Positions 1 to 7,127 of a stretch of DNA of 16,660 bases are shown in pieces; the first letter of the stretch is position 1; every line of letters begins with the position of its first letter. Made by a program: the position numbers and the translations under genes. The stretch comes from a bacterium (lineage in GTDB: Bacteria > Verrucomicrobiota > Verrucomicrobiia > Chthoniobacterales > Terrimicrobiaceae): positions 1 through 16,660 of the forward strand of contig RFZT01000020.1 of assembly GCA_009920585.1 (NCBI GenBank). Reading direction: 5' to 3'. A model generated the notes under the pieces. It was given only the letters and a program-made list of their open reading frames with translations, was not told the DNA's origin and made no database searches.

Positions 1-1004
1 GAAAACCTTGGGTCAGGACGAAGTTTCGGCGTTAGCTCGACAAAGGCCTCGCGGGCATTTTGGTGAATATCAATCTGCCATGGCGCGTGACGGGAATCGT
101 TAATCAAGGCGGGACAAAGCTCAAAAACACGATCCGTCACCTCGCGCACCAATCCGCGTTGGTGTCCGCGCGCCGAAAAATCCAACCGATACCGGATCGG
201 TCCCTCGGTGAGGGTTTGAAGAAGGGAAAGCGTACGTGGCGAAGCGATGAGACGCGACAAAGCATCAGCCTCATTTTCGCTTTGTTCGTGGCTGCCAAGG
301 AGAAAGGCAACTGAAGCAAAGCAACGAAAAGAAAAGAGATCCGAAAGCCGAAATGGGGCAATTGCCTCCAGCACCACTAAGCCTTGCTCCGTTCGTCTGG
401 TTCGGAACTTTTTGTCGGCTCCCGCATGCTCTGTCACTTCGGCCTCCAATATTCGCTCGAGCCCTCTACGGCACCGGAGATGGATGAGAAACTGATTCTG
501 ATCAGGCAACTCAACATCCAAGGAAATCGAACCCGGCTCCTCAAAACGAGCGAGGTTCGCCTGGGCCTTTTGAATCGTTCGAGCGAGGCCCCCATACATT
601 CCCGCCTGAGCCACGGTGGCAGCTCCCCCGATCTTTTCAAGAGCCTGACCCAGATGCTTCTTCTCACGATCAGAAACGCTCGCGGCCAAGAGCCCCAAGA
701 GATCCTTCTCCTCCTCGGCAGATCCACCTAGTTTCGGCAGAGCAGTCATCGCGTAGCGGCGGACTTTTTCTTGTGGGTCGTTCAAGAGTTTTCGAAGCCA
801 TGCTCTAGCCTGATCTTTTTGCTCTAGAGAACCGGATTCAGAAAAAACAACTCCCACAGCCCGCACAACAGCAACGAGTGAAACTCTGTCCCTCTCGTTG
901 GCGCGATCAAATGCAGCGACCTCGTTATTCCAAAGCTCACTGCAATCGAGTTGTCGAAGCCTTTGGTAATGCTCTTTAGTGAGATTTTTATCTTTTGCAG
1001 CCAT
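1..1004 (-). CDS. HEAT-repeat/THUMP putative RNA methyltransferase, N-terminal part (runs off window)
   Basis: An open frame from an ATG at 1004 runs to base 1 without a stop, giving 334 residues; the C-terminus lies outside the window. Residues about 60-130 are helical and HEAT-like (RAWLRKLLNDPQEKVRRYAM). Residues about 172-325 look like the ferredoxin-like/THUMP region of UPF0020/RlmL/Trm14-type methylases: RCRRGLERILEAEV near 178-190, DFSARGHQRGLVREVTDRV near 275-293, and ELTPKLRPDPRF at the edge, which in such proteins comes just before the Rossmann methylase domain. Methylation of rRNA or tRNA is therefore inferred; the catalytic motifs are not visible. The start lies 21 bp after the DUF885 stop, in the same frame, with no clear Shine-Dalgarno sequence. 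An in-frame TAG (the DUF885 stop) rules out a longer N-terminus. The coding frame is certain; the methylase assignment is moderate. Confidence 0.6.
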   Translation of the reverse strand, partial: MAAKDKNLTKEHYQRLRQLDCSELWNNEVAAFDRANERDRVSLVAVVRAVGVVFSESGSLEQKDQARAWLRKLLNDPQEKVRRYAMTALPKLGGSAEEEKDLLGLLAASVSDREKKHLGQALEKIGGAATVAQAGMYGGLARTIQKAQANLARFEEPGSISLDVELPDQNQFLIHLRCRRGLERILEAEVTEHAGADKKFRTRRTEQGLVVLEAIAPFRLSDLFSFRCFASVAFLLGSHEQSENEADALSRLIASPRTLSLLQTLTEGPIRYRLDFSARGHQRGLVREVTDRVFELCPALINDSRHAPWQIDIHQNAREAFVELTPKLRPDPRF

Positions 1005-1025
1005 CGATTCGTAAAAGTGAAGAAA

Positions 1026-2681
1026 CTAGGCCTGCTGGAGAGCGGCCCGCCAGATCCAACTATAAGGGATCGCTCCATGGGACAGCATCCAATCGTTGAA
1101 TTTCTTCACTGGCCACTTTTGCCCCAAAACAAGATGGCAATGGAGCTTCTCGACTTCCAAACGGCCAAGCAGATAACTCATCGGCACGGTCGGTTGGGAT
1201 GTGTACCAATTCACATCGGCGCTGGCTCGCGCTGGCGTAAATTGAACCCCTGCGACAAGGCGGGAGCTGGCTTCGGCGTGGCTAAGCGAACCGTCCTGCA
1301 ATCCGCAATCGATCACAATCCGGTGGGCGCGCCATAAGGCATCGTGAAGCTGGATCAGGTCAGCCTTAGGAATATCAACCAACCCGCTATCGATGGCCAT
1401 TTTTTCACACCACATTGTCCAACCCTCGTAGAAGATGGAATGCGAAAAAAGACGCCGCAGACGGCTTGCATGCTGGAATTGGACAACAAACTGAAGGTGA
1501 TGACCTGGATACCCCTCATGCACGCTCGTGAGTTCGAGGCCATGGTGTTGACGGATTTCAGCGAGTTTTTTAGTAGGATCGCTCTCGTCCAAGCTCAAAT
1601 CATTGACCCAGAAAATGCCGGTTTGGCGTTTCGAGTACGGCTCGGGCGCGCTGTAGGCTGCTGTCGGAAATTGGTGTTTAAGGAATGGAGGGACAGGGAG
1701 CACGTCCAACTTTTCCCCTTTGGGAAGTGTTACCAACCCCAGTTGAGCGAGGTTTTTTTTCATACGCTCGGTGGCGGTCCGGTAAACTTCGATGAGCGGG
1801 GCTTGGGGTGTCCACGCAGCAGCAGCTTCATCGATCAAATCGCGAGCGGATTTCTTGCCATATTTTTTCGCTGCTTCCCGAAGAAGAAATTCCTGACGCT
1901 CGATCTGGTGCCCCCCTTCGGCGAGGGCTTCTGGAAGTGATAGATCGAGGCCCAGTTGCTCGCGGATCAGAAATTCAAACCGAGCACGGCCAATGGCAAA
2001 AGATCCCTCTGGCGCCATTTTTTTCCTCCGGATCGTTCGAGCAAAATCTTTAAACGCCCCCTTCGCGGAATGCAGCGCAGATGCGGTTCCAGCAGGTTTT
2101 TTTGAAACTCTCAGCAACTCCGATTCGATGGCCTCGAGAAATTCGATGGATCCCTCGCAGGATTTTTCGGCTAGGGATGTCCAAAGCGGGTCCGGCAGCT
2201 TAATGCAATCCGTCGCGGCTTGAAGAAATGCAGGAATCTGGTGCAAGCGCGATTCGATAGCAGGCAAGAGGCTTGCGAGGCGCCCAGCGCCACGCACAAC
2301 CAGTTCAAAAATCGCGTCAACGGCAGTCCCGCAGTGCAATTGGGGGTTCGTGCGCCAGCGAGCAAGGTCGCGATTGAAAAGCAGATCCACCCGCAATCTT
2401 GCCAGCAAGCCACGGCGATCCAGCCAATCATCGCCTTGAAACGCCGCATCCGGAAGTGCCTCGACACGCTGCAAAGTCGATTCCAACAAGGAGACATGCG
2501 CCAGATGAACCGCTGGCGTGTTCGAACTCAACAACGCATCATATTTGTGAAAACCCAGCTTGCTGGCCTGCTCAGGAAAAAGCTCACAAGATGCCTCCAG
2601 CCAATCTTTCGAGATTGCACGAAATTGATTAAGTGTTCGGGAATCACTTTGACTTTCGGGGGCGGGTTTAGGGTGCGGCAT
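1026..2681 (-). CDS. DUF885 family protein (HExxPGH metallopeptidase-like)
   Basis: A 551-residue protein of usual DUF885 length. The family signature HEGYPGHH is at residues 388-395. It is followed by FYEGWTMWCEKMA at 417-429, which should supply a further metal-ligand Glu, and by QPTVPMSYLLG at 496-506, the family's C-terminal Q..SY..G block. The family has a zincin-like HExxxxH arrangement and is thought to contain zinc-dependent peptidases; the substrate here is unknown. Many DUF885 proteins are exported, but this N-terminus is polar (MPHPKPAPESQSD) with no signal peptide, so a cytosolic protein is inferred. It starts 48 bp after the glycosyltransferase stop and is followed after 21 bp by the HEAT/THUMP gene, so it is probably part of the same transcript. 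Only a weak purine stretch (AGAAAAAG) precedes the ATG. Family assignment is confident; function is not. Confidence 0.85.
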   Translation of the reverse strand: MPHPKPAPESQSDSRTLNQFRAISKDWLEASCELFPEQASKLGFHKYDALLSSNTPAVHLAHVSLLESTLQRVEALPDAAFQGDDWLDRRGLLARLRVDLLFNRDLARWRTNPQLHCGTAVDAIFELVVRGAGRLASLLPAIESRLHQIPAFLQAATDCIKLPDPLWTSLAEKSCEGSIEFLEAIESELLRVSKKPAGTASALHSAKGAFKDFARTIRRKKMAPEGSFAIGRARFEFLIREQLGLDLSLPEALAEGGHQIERQEFLLREAAKKYGKKSARDLIDEAAAAWTPQAPLIEVYRTATERMKKNLAQLGLVTLPKGEKLDVLPVPPFLKHQFPTAAYSAPEPYSKRQTGIFWVNDLSLDESDPTKKLAEIRQHHGLELTSVHEGYPGHHLQFVVQFQHASRLRRLFSHSIFYEGWTMWCEKMAIDSGLVDIPKADLIQLHDALWRAHRIVIDCGLQDGSLSHAEASSRLVAGVQFTPARASADVNWYTSQPTVPMSYLLGRLEVEKLHCHLVLGQKWPVKKFNDWMLSHGAIPYSWIWRAALQQA

Positions 2682-2729
2682 TTTGTTGCTTTTTCTGAAT
2701 GGTTTAAACTTGGACGTAGAAGCAGAAAT

Positions 2730-3737
2730 TCACTTTGAGCAGACGCCTTGAAAAGCCTCTCTAGCCTCTGCGCAGCGACCGGGCCCCCTCCAAGCCTCGA
2801 GCAACTCGGCAATCGCATGGACATCACCAGGAGAGGTGATGTCTCCATGAACACCTCGTTCGATGATTTCGGAAAATCCATTGGCATCCGTCGTTATCAC
2901 AGGTAATCCCGCCGCTAGTGCCTCCACGCAGGCATTGGAGAAGGGATCATACCACGTCGGCAGAACCAGAATATCGGAGGCGGCAAAAAGCGAGGCAATA
3001 TCCCTCACAGGTCCAAGAAAGCGCACGTTCGCTCCCCGATACAAATCGGCGGTTCCACGCCCGGCGACGAGCAATGTTGTGTCCTCCAAGTAGTCTGCCG
3101 CGCGTATCGCAGTAGAGAGTCCCTTGCGCTCCCATCCTGTTCCCAAAAAAAGCGGACAAAACGTCTTCTCGTCGATATTCCAAATCCGGCGGGCCTCTGA
3201 GCGGGATGGAGCAATCGCCGCGGGAGGATTGATACCATTATAAATAACGTGAACCCGATCAGTCGGGAATGGAAAGCGAGTGAGGATTTCATCTCGGACC
3301 ATTTTGGAGTTCGCGATGATCGCCTTGGTGTTGGCGGGATCAAAAACCTCCCCCTCGAGTCGCAGGATTTGAGCGTGTTTACGATTGATCCATCGCGTAA
3401 GCCTCTTCCATACGGGATCAAACGCATCCCGCCGCTGGAGCCATGCTGCGTGAACCCCATCTCCGGCTCGAAAAACATCGCAACCCGGAACGCGCTCGAG
3501 GCTGAAGTGCACATCGCAACCCGTTTTTGTGCCTCGAAATGCCCGCGCAAATTCCTCAGGGGATTTTCCGGGAAGACGCTGGATGTCACCGCCGGGCCAT
3601 TGCGCCTCTGGCCAATCCGCCGTGGTAATGAGGTTGGTATCCTGCCCCAGATCGCGAAGCGCTGCAGCCACTCTCATCAGGTAGGCTTCCGCGCCACCTG
3701 TGGCCGAGTGCCCTCGCCGCACAAACCCAATTTTCAT
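2730..3737 (-). CDS. GT4-family glycosyltransferase, WaaG-like
   Basis: A 335-residue GT-B fold glycosyltransferase. The N-terminal acceptor domain begins MKIGFVRRGHSATGGAEAYL, with the glycine-rich loop GGAEAY at 14-19. RAGDGVHAAWLQRR at 90-103 strongly resembles the WaaG (LPS core glucosyltransferase I) subgroup. The donor-binding domain has FLGTGWERKGL at 197-207 and VLPTWYDPFSNACVEALAAG at 258-277. The EX7E motif is present as DX7E (D264, E272). The likely role is transfer of a nucleotide-activated hexose onto a lipid-linked or LPS-core acceptor at the inner face of the cytoplasmic membrane; acceptor and sugar are inferred. It is somewhat shorter than E. coli WaaG, ending soon after the donor domain. 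Its ATG overlaps the gpsA stop (TAATG), which suggests translational coupling. It could equally act on another glycolipid or glycoprotein. Confidence 0.85.
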   Translation of the reverse strand: MKIGFVRRGHSATGGAEAYLMRVAAALRDLGQDTNLITTADWPEAQWPGGDIQRLPGKSPEEFARAFRGTKTGCDVHFSLERVPGCDVFRAGDGVHAAWLQRRDAFDPVWKRLTRWINRKHAQILRLEGEVFDPANTKAIIANSKMVRDEILTRFPFPTDRVHVIYNGINPPAAIAPSRSEARRIWNIDEKTFCPLFLGTGWERKGLSTAIRAADYLEDTTLLVAGRGTADLYRGANVRFLGPVRDIASLFAASDILVLPTWYDPFSNACVEALAAGLPVITTDANGFSEIIERGVHGDITSPGDVHAIAELLEAWRGPGRCAEAREAFQGVCSK

Positions 3738-4753
3738 TATTTAGTTTGGATTCCCGCGTCAGATTCCGATTTCGGTGGCCGCTCCATGAGTCCAGCCATG
3801 GCTTCCAGAAGAGACTTTTCCTCGTAGAGTACAGAGTGGATCTCTTGGGTCACTGGAGCCTCGATGCCAAATCGTTTCGCGCAATCCCATGCGCTGAGTG
3901 TCGTAGGAACTCCCTCAGCGACCATACGCATCGACTCGATGATCTGGGCCGGCTTTTCTCCGCGACCGAGGCGCTCTCCGAACAGACGATTCCGGCTTTG
4001 CTTGCTGAAACAAGTCGCCATCAGATCGCCAACGCCACTCAATCCAAAAAATGTCTCCTTGCGCCCCCCCAGAGCAAGGCCAAGACGAGTCATCTCCGCG
4101 AGAGATCGTGTCACGAGGGCCGCCTTCGCATTGTCCCCCATTTTGAATCCATCGGAAACCCCCGCCGCGATGGCAAAAATATTTTTAAGCGCTCCACCGA
4201 GTTGAATCCCCATCACATCATCGCTGGTATAGGGGCGAAACCCTTTCACCGATAAAACCTGCTGAAGCGGTTCGAGAATATCTTGGTGTGCCGATCCGAT
4301 CACACTTGCAGCCGGTATTCGCCGTGCGATCTCGAGTGCCAGATTCGGACCGGAAAGAACCGCGAGACGGCATTCAGGAAGGCATTCCCCAATCACCTCA
4401 CTCATCACCTTGCCACTGCCGTGCTCGATGCCCTTGGTGCATGAAACAATGATGGTTCCAGGCTTCGGCGAGAGGGCCGCCAGCATACCCGAAATCGAGC
4501 GGACAGCCTTCGATGGGGTGACCATAAATATCAGCGGGGCTTCCAGCGCATCCGCAAGATCACTCGTCGCCCTCACGTTCGTCGGCATGGCGATATCTGG
4601 GAGGTAGTCGCTGTTTGTGTGAAGCGTATTGATTTCCTCCACCACCTTGGAATTGTGAGCCCAAAGCGTGATTGGCCGACCATGGTCCGCGAGAAGGATC
4701 GCTAGCGCGCTCCCCCAGCTCCCAGCACCAATAATGCTTATTTTTTCAAACAT
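3737..4753 (-). CDS. gpsA: NAD(P)-dependent glycerol-3-phosphate dehydrogenase
   Basis: A full-length GpsA of 338 residues. The enzyme reduces dihydroxyacetone phosphate to sn-glycerol 3-phosphate in the cytosol, the first step towards phospholipid backbones. The Rossmann motif GAGSWGSALA is at residues 9-18 and FMVTPSKAVR at 76-85. CTKGIE at 105-110 holds a conserved Lys (K107). The substrate/catalytic segment GGALKNIFAIAAG is at 186-198 with K190. SGVGDLMATC at 239-248 and RNR at 254-256 are the usual family blocks. It starts with ATG 3 bp after the plsY stop; its TAA shares one base with the ATG of the downstream glycosyltransferase. Placing it directly after plsY, whose product consumes glycerol 3-phosphate, makes functional sense. 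No Shine-Dalgarno is evident, so coupling to plsY translation is likely. Confidence 0.97.
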   Translation of the reverse strand: MFEKISIIGAGSWGSALAILLADHGRPITLWAHNSKVVEEINTLHTNSDYLPDIAMPTNVRATSDLADALEAPLIFMVTPSKAVRSISGMLAALSPKPGTIIVSCTKGIEHGSGKVMSEVIGECLPECRLAVLSGPNLALEIARRIPAASVIGSAHQDILEPLQQVLSVKGFRPYTSDDVMGIQLGGALKNIFAIAAGVSDGFKMGDNAKAALVTRSLAEMTRLGLALGGRKETFFGLSGVGDLMATCFSKQSRNRLFGERLGRGEKPAQIIESMRMVAEGVPTTLSAWDCAKRFGIEAPVTQEIHSVLYEEKSLLEAMAGLMERPPKSESDAGIQTK

Positions 4754-4756
4754 GAT

Positions 4757-5401
4757 TCACGAAGTCGGACTGGGTTTCTTTTCGAAGCGTTTCTCGGTTC
4801 CCGCCATCAGTCGTTGAATATTGGATTTATGACGCCAAATAGCGAGCAGTCCCATCGCCCCCGCGATCGACGTTCGCACCAAGTCACATTGACCAAGCAA
4901 CATCAGAGTTCCGGAAGCCGTCGGGAGGGCCACAGCTGCCCCCAAAGAAGCGATGGACACATACCTCGTAGAATAAAAAAGCACCAACCACACGAATAAG
5001 CCAAAAGCAAAAACTGGCCATGGAAATAGCGCCAGCATAATGCCTGCGGAGGACGCAATCCCCTTCCCCCCCTTGAACCCAAGCCAAACGGGATAACTAT
5101 GTCCGATCACCGCAAAGATCGCTGAAACCACGCCAGAATTAATGACCACCGATTCCGGTGCATGGTACCACCAAAGAGCCAAAGCAAACCCAACCATCAC
5201 AGCCAGCCAACCCTTGAAGGCATCCAAGGCAAAAACCGCATAACCCCATTTTTTCCCTAGCACGCGAAGGGCATTCGTCGCCCCCGTACTGCCACTGCCC
5301 TCTTTCCTCAGATCCACTCCATTGCAACGACCAGCAAGATATCCCCATGGAATCGACCCCAGAACGTAGGCTTGGATCGCTGCTAAAACAAATAATGTCA
5401 C
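4757..5401 (-). CDS. plsY: Acyl-phosphate:glycerol-3-phosphate acyltransferase PlsY
   Basis: A 214-residue integral membrane acyltransferase that moves an acyl group from acyl-phosphate to glycerol 3-phosphate, making lysophosphatidic acid. Family motif 1 is GSIPWGYLAGR at 16-26 followed by EGSGSTGATNALRVLG. Motif 2 is VWLGFKGGKGIASSAG, the glycine-rich loop expected to bind phosphate. Several hydrophobic segments are visible (about 2-18, 53-74, 86-101, 118-142 and 147-170), consistent with the family's multi-pass topology. The start is GTG at 5399-5401: an in-frame TAG lies immediately upstream and no other suitable start follows closely. A GAGGAG stretch exists but lies about 27 nt upstream, too far for normal initiation. 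It begins 62 bp after the ppaC stop and is followed by gpsA after 3 bp. Confidence 0.95.
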   Translation of the reverse strand: MTLFVLAAIQAYVLGSIPWGYLAGRCNGVDLRKEGSGSTGATNALRVLGKKWGYAVFALDAFKGWLAVMVGFALALWWYHAPESVVINSGVVSAIFAVIGHSYPVWLGFKGGKGIASSAGIMLALFPWPVFAFGLFVWLVLFYSTRYVSIASLGAAVALPTASGTLMLLGQCDLVRTSIAGAMGLLAIWRHKSNIQRLMAGTEKRFEKKPSPTS

Positions 5402-5463
5402 CTAACAGAAATCTCGCTTACTGACGCTCTCCTCAAGAAAAATCGAAAACCGAAATTCAGGGC

Positions 5464-7110
5464 TTATGTCATGCGAGCGAGAAGATCCGTCAGGTAGGGA
5501 AGGAGTTGTTTTTTTCGCGAGACAATGCCGTCGAGTTGCCAGACATGGCGTCCGTCCTCAGGAAAATCGATGAGGCGAGTGAAGCTTTCAGATCCTCGGA
5601 CGAGCAGGATGGAGTTTTGGGTATTGACGTCAGTGATCAGGAGCGTCGAAAAAAGGTAATTGTGCGAGGCCCTGTATTTTTCGAGTTCCTCAATGAGGGA
5701 GGCTCGGTGCTTTTCGATCTGAGTAAAGCTGATCTCCTCGATTTGGGACACGCTGAAGAGATGGCCCCGATCTTCATACTCCTTGCAGTCTGCGGTGATG
5801 ACGTCCTTGGTTGGCAGGGTTTGAAGGGGTGATCCGACTGAAAAAATCTCGGAAGCCAAATCGCTGGGCGTGATGTCACATATCGCGGCGAGTTCATCCA
5901 ATATCAGCTTATCGACTTTCGTCGTAGTGGGCGATGTGAGGTTAAGGGTGTCGGAAATGATTCCACACATAAGCAGGCCTGCCACGCTTTTGGGAATGGG
6001 GATGCGGGCCTGTCGGAAACAATCGGCAACGATGGTGCTGGTAGAACCCACTGGCCGATTCATGAAAAGGATCGGCTGCTGGGTGGGAGCGACTCCGATG
6101 CGGTGGTGATCCAGAATCTCAATAATCGGAATATCCGCAGCGCCAGCAACGGCCTGGGTGAGCTCGTTGTGGTCCACCAGAATGAGCTGTCGGGGTGAAG
6201 GCTTCAGCAAGTCACTCTTCGAAAAAACACCGATGAGCCTGTCGTCGGGACCGAGAACAGGGAAAGCAAACTGCGAGACCATGGCCACATCCGCTTGGGC
6301 TTGGCGCAGAGTAAGCTCCGCATTCAGGCACATAAATTCAGGAGTGAGCATCTGTCCGGCTGTGACAGCAGCCCGCGCGAGAAGAACGGTGGTCGCTGTA
6401 TCATGGGGCGATGAGATGAGCGTTGTGCCATTCTCTTGAGCCATCGCCAAAACCCTGTCCGGAGGGGGAAAATTATTTGTGATGACGATGGAGGGAACGC
6501 CCGCCTTAATCGACATCTCGATGATGTTCCAGCGGTCGCCCACGATCAGCACAGTCGAAGGAATATCCAGTTGCTCGAGTCTCTTTTTGAAGGACTCTGT
6601 CAACATGGCGGCAACAACCAGAGTCCTAGAACGAACAGTGGTATCCTCTTTGCCACTGAGGAGCATGCCCCTGATGGCATCGCGAATGTGAGCGATCGAA
6701 GCGTCCACCACGCGACTAGAGGAAAGGTTCTCGAGAGGCGGGAAGAGATATTTGCCGAGCTTGAATGCCGAAAGGATGCCCACGCAGGCGCGGTTGTCAT
6801 TGACGACTGGCAAGGCGCGAAATTTGTCCTCACCGAATCGCGTCATCGCTTGATAGACAGGGGCATCGTGATGGATGCTCACCACATTGCGCTCCATCAC
6901 GTCTTCTACTCGGGGATAGACATCCGCAACAAAAACCGGCGCCTCGAGACCAAATTTGTGCAATGCAAAGTCAATGCGTCCATTGGTGTTGCCACATCGC
7001 GCGGCGACGACATTTTCCATTCCGCTCGCGCGCTTGAATTCGGCATACCCGATGGCGGCACAGATGGAGTCCATATCGGGGTTCCGATGCCCCATGACGA
7101 TTGTTTTCAT
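5464..7110 (-). CDS. ppaC: Manganese-dependent (family II) inorganic pyrophosphatase with CBS and DRTGG regulatory domains
   Basis: A 548-residue DHH-family pyrophosphatase that hydrolyses PPi to two phosphates in the cytosol. Catalytic and metal residues are visible: GHRNPDMDS at 7-15 (H8, D12, D14), LVDHNE at 311-316, DHH at 334-336, RPVGSTSTI at 352-360, and the DHHA2-domain signature SRKKQ at 531-535. Between residues about 65 and 305 is the regulatory insert: CBS1 (VMERNVVSIHHDAPVYQAMT onward, about 71-123), a DRTGG-type segment around VGDRWNII to IVITNNFPP (190-215), and CBS2 (about 253-302). In characterised clostridial relatives such inserts bind adenine nucleotides (AMP inhibits, ATP activates) and the DRTGG domain takes part in Ap4A binding; the same control here is inferred. 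The simple family II enzyme has about 310 residues. It starts 17 bp after metH, so it is probably co-transcribed. Confidence 0.94.
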   Translation of the reverse strand: MKTIVMGHRNPDMDSICAAIGYAEFKRASGMENVVAARCGNTNGRIDFALHKFGLEAPVFVADVYPRVEDVMERNVVSIHHDAPVYQAMTRFGEDKFRALPVVNDNRACVGILSAFKLGKYLFPPLENLSSSRVVDASIAHIRDAIRGMLLSGKEDTTVRSRTLVVAAMLTESFKKRLEQLDIPSTVLIVGDRWNIIEMSIKAGVPSIVITNNFPPPDRVLAMAQENGTTLISSPHDTATTVLLARAAVTAGQMLTPEFMCLNAELTLRQAQADVAMVSQFAFPVLGPDDRLIGVFSKSDLLKPSPRQLILVDHNELTQAVAGAADIPIIEILDHHRIGVAPTQQPILFMNRPVGSTSTIVADCFRQARIPIPKSVAGLLMCGIISDTLNLTSPTTTKVDKLILDELAAICDITPSDLASEIFSVGSPLQTLPTKDVITADCKEYEDRGHLFSVSQIEEISFTQIEKHRASLIEELEKYRASHNYLFSTLLITDVNTQNSILLVRGSESFTRLIDFPEDGRHVWQLDGIVSRKKQLLPYLTDLLARMT

Positions 7111-7127
7111 TGAAGTGGTGGTTGAAA

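Noticed and set aside
384..731. Open frames on both strands near the left edge
   Set aside because: They overlap the longer minus-strand frame 1-1004, which has coherent HEAT/THUMP character and is open to the window edge.
1344..1940. Plus-strand open frame of 198 codons
   Set aside because: Antisense to DUF885, whose motifs are intact; no recognisable domain.
6436..7113. Plus-strand open frame of 225 codons
   Set aside because: It is the antisense shadow of ppaC, with low-complexity composition and no family features.
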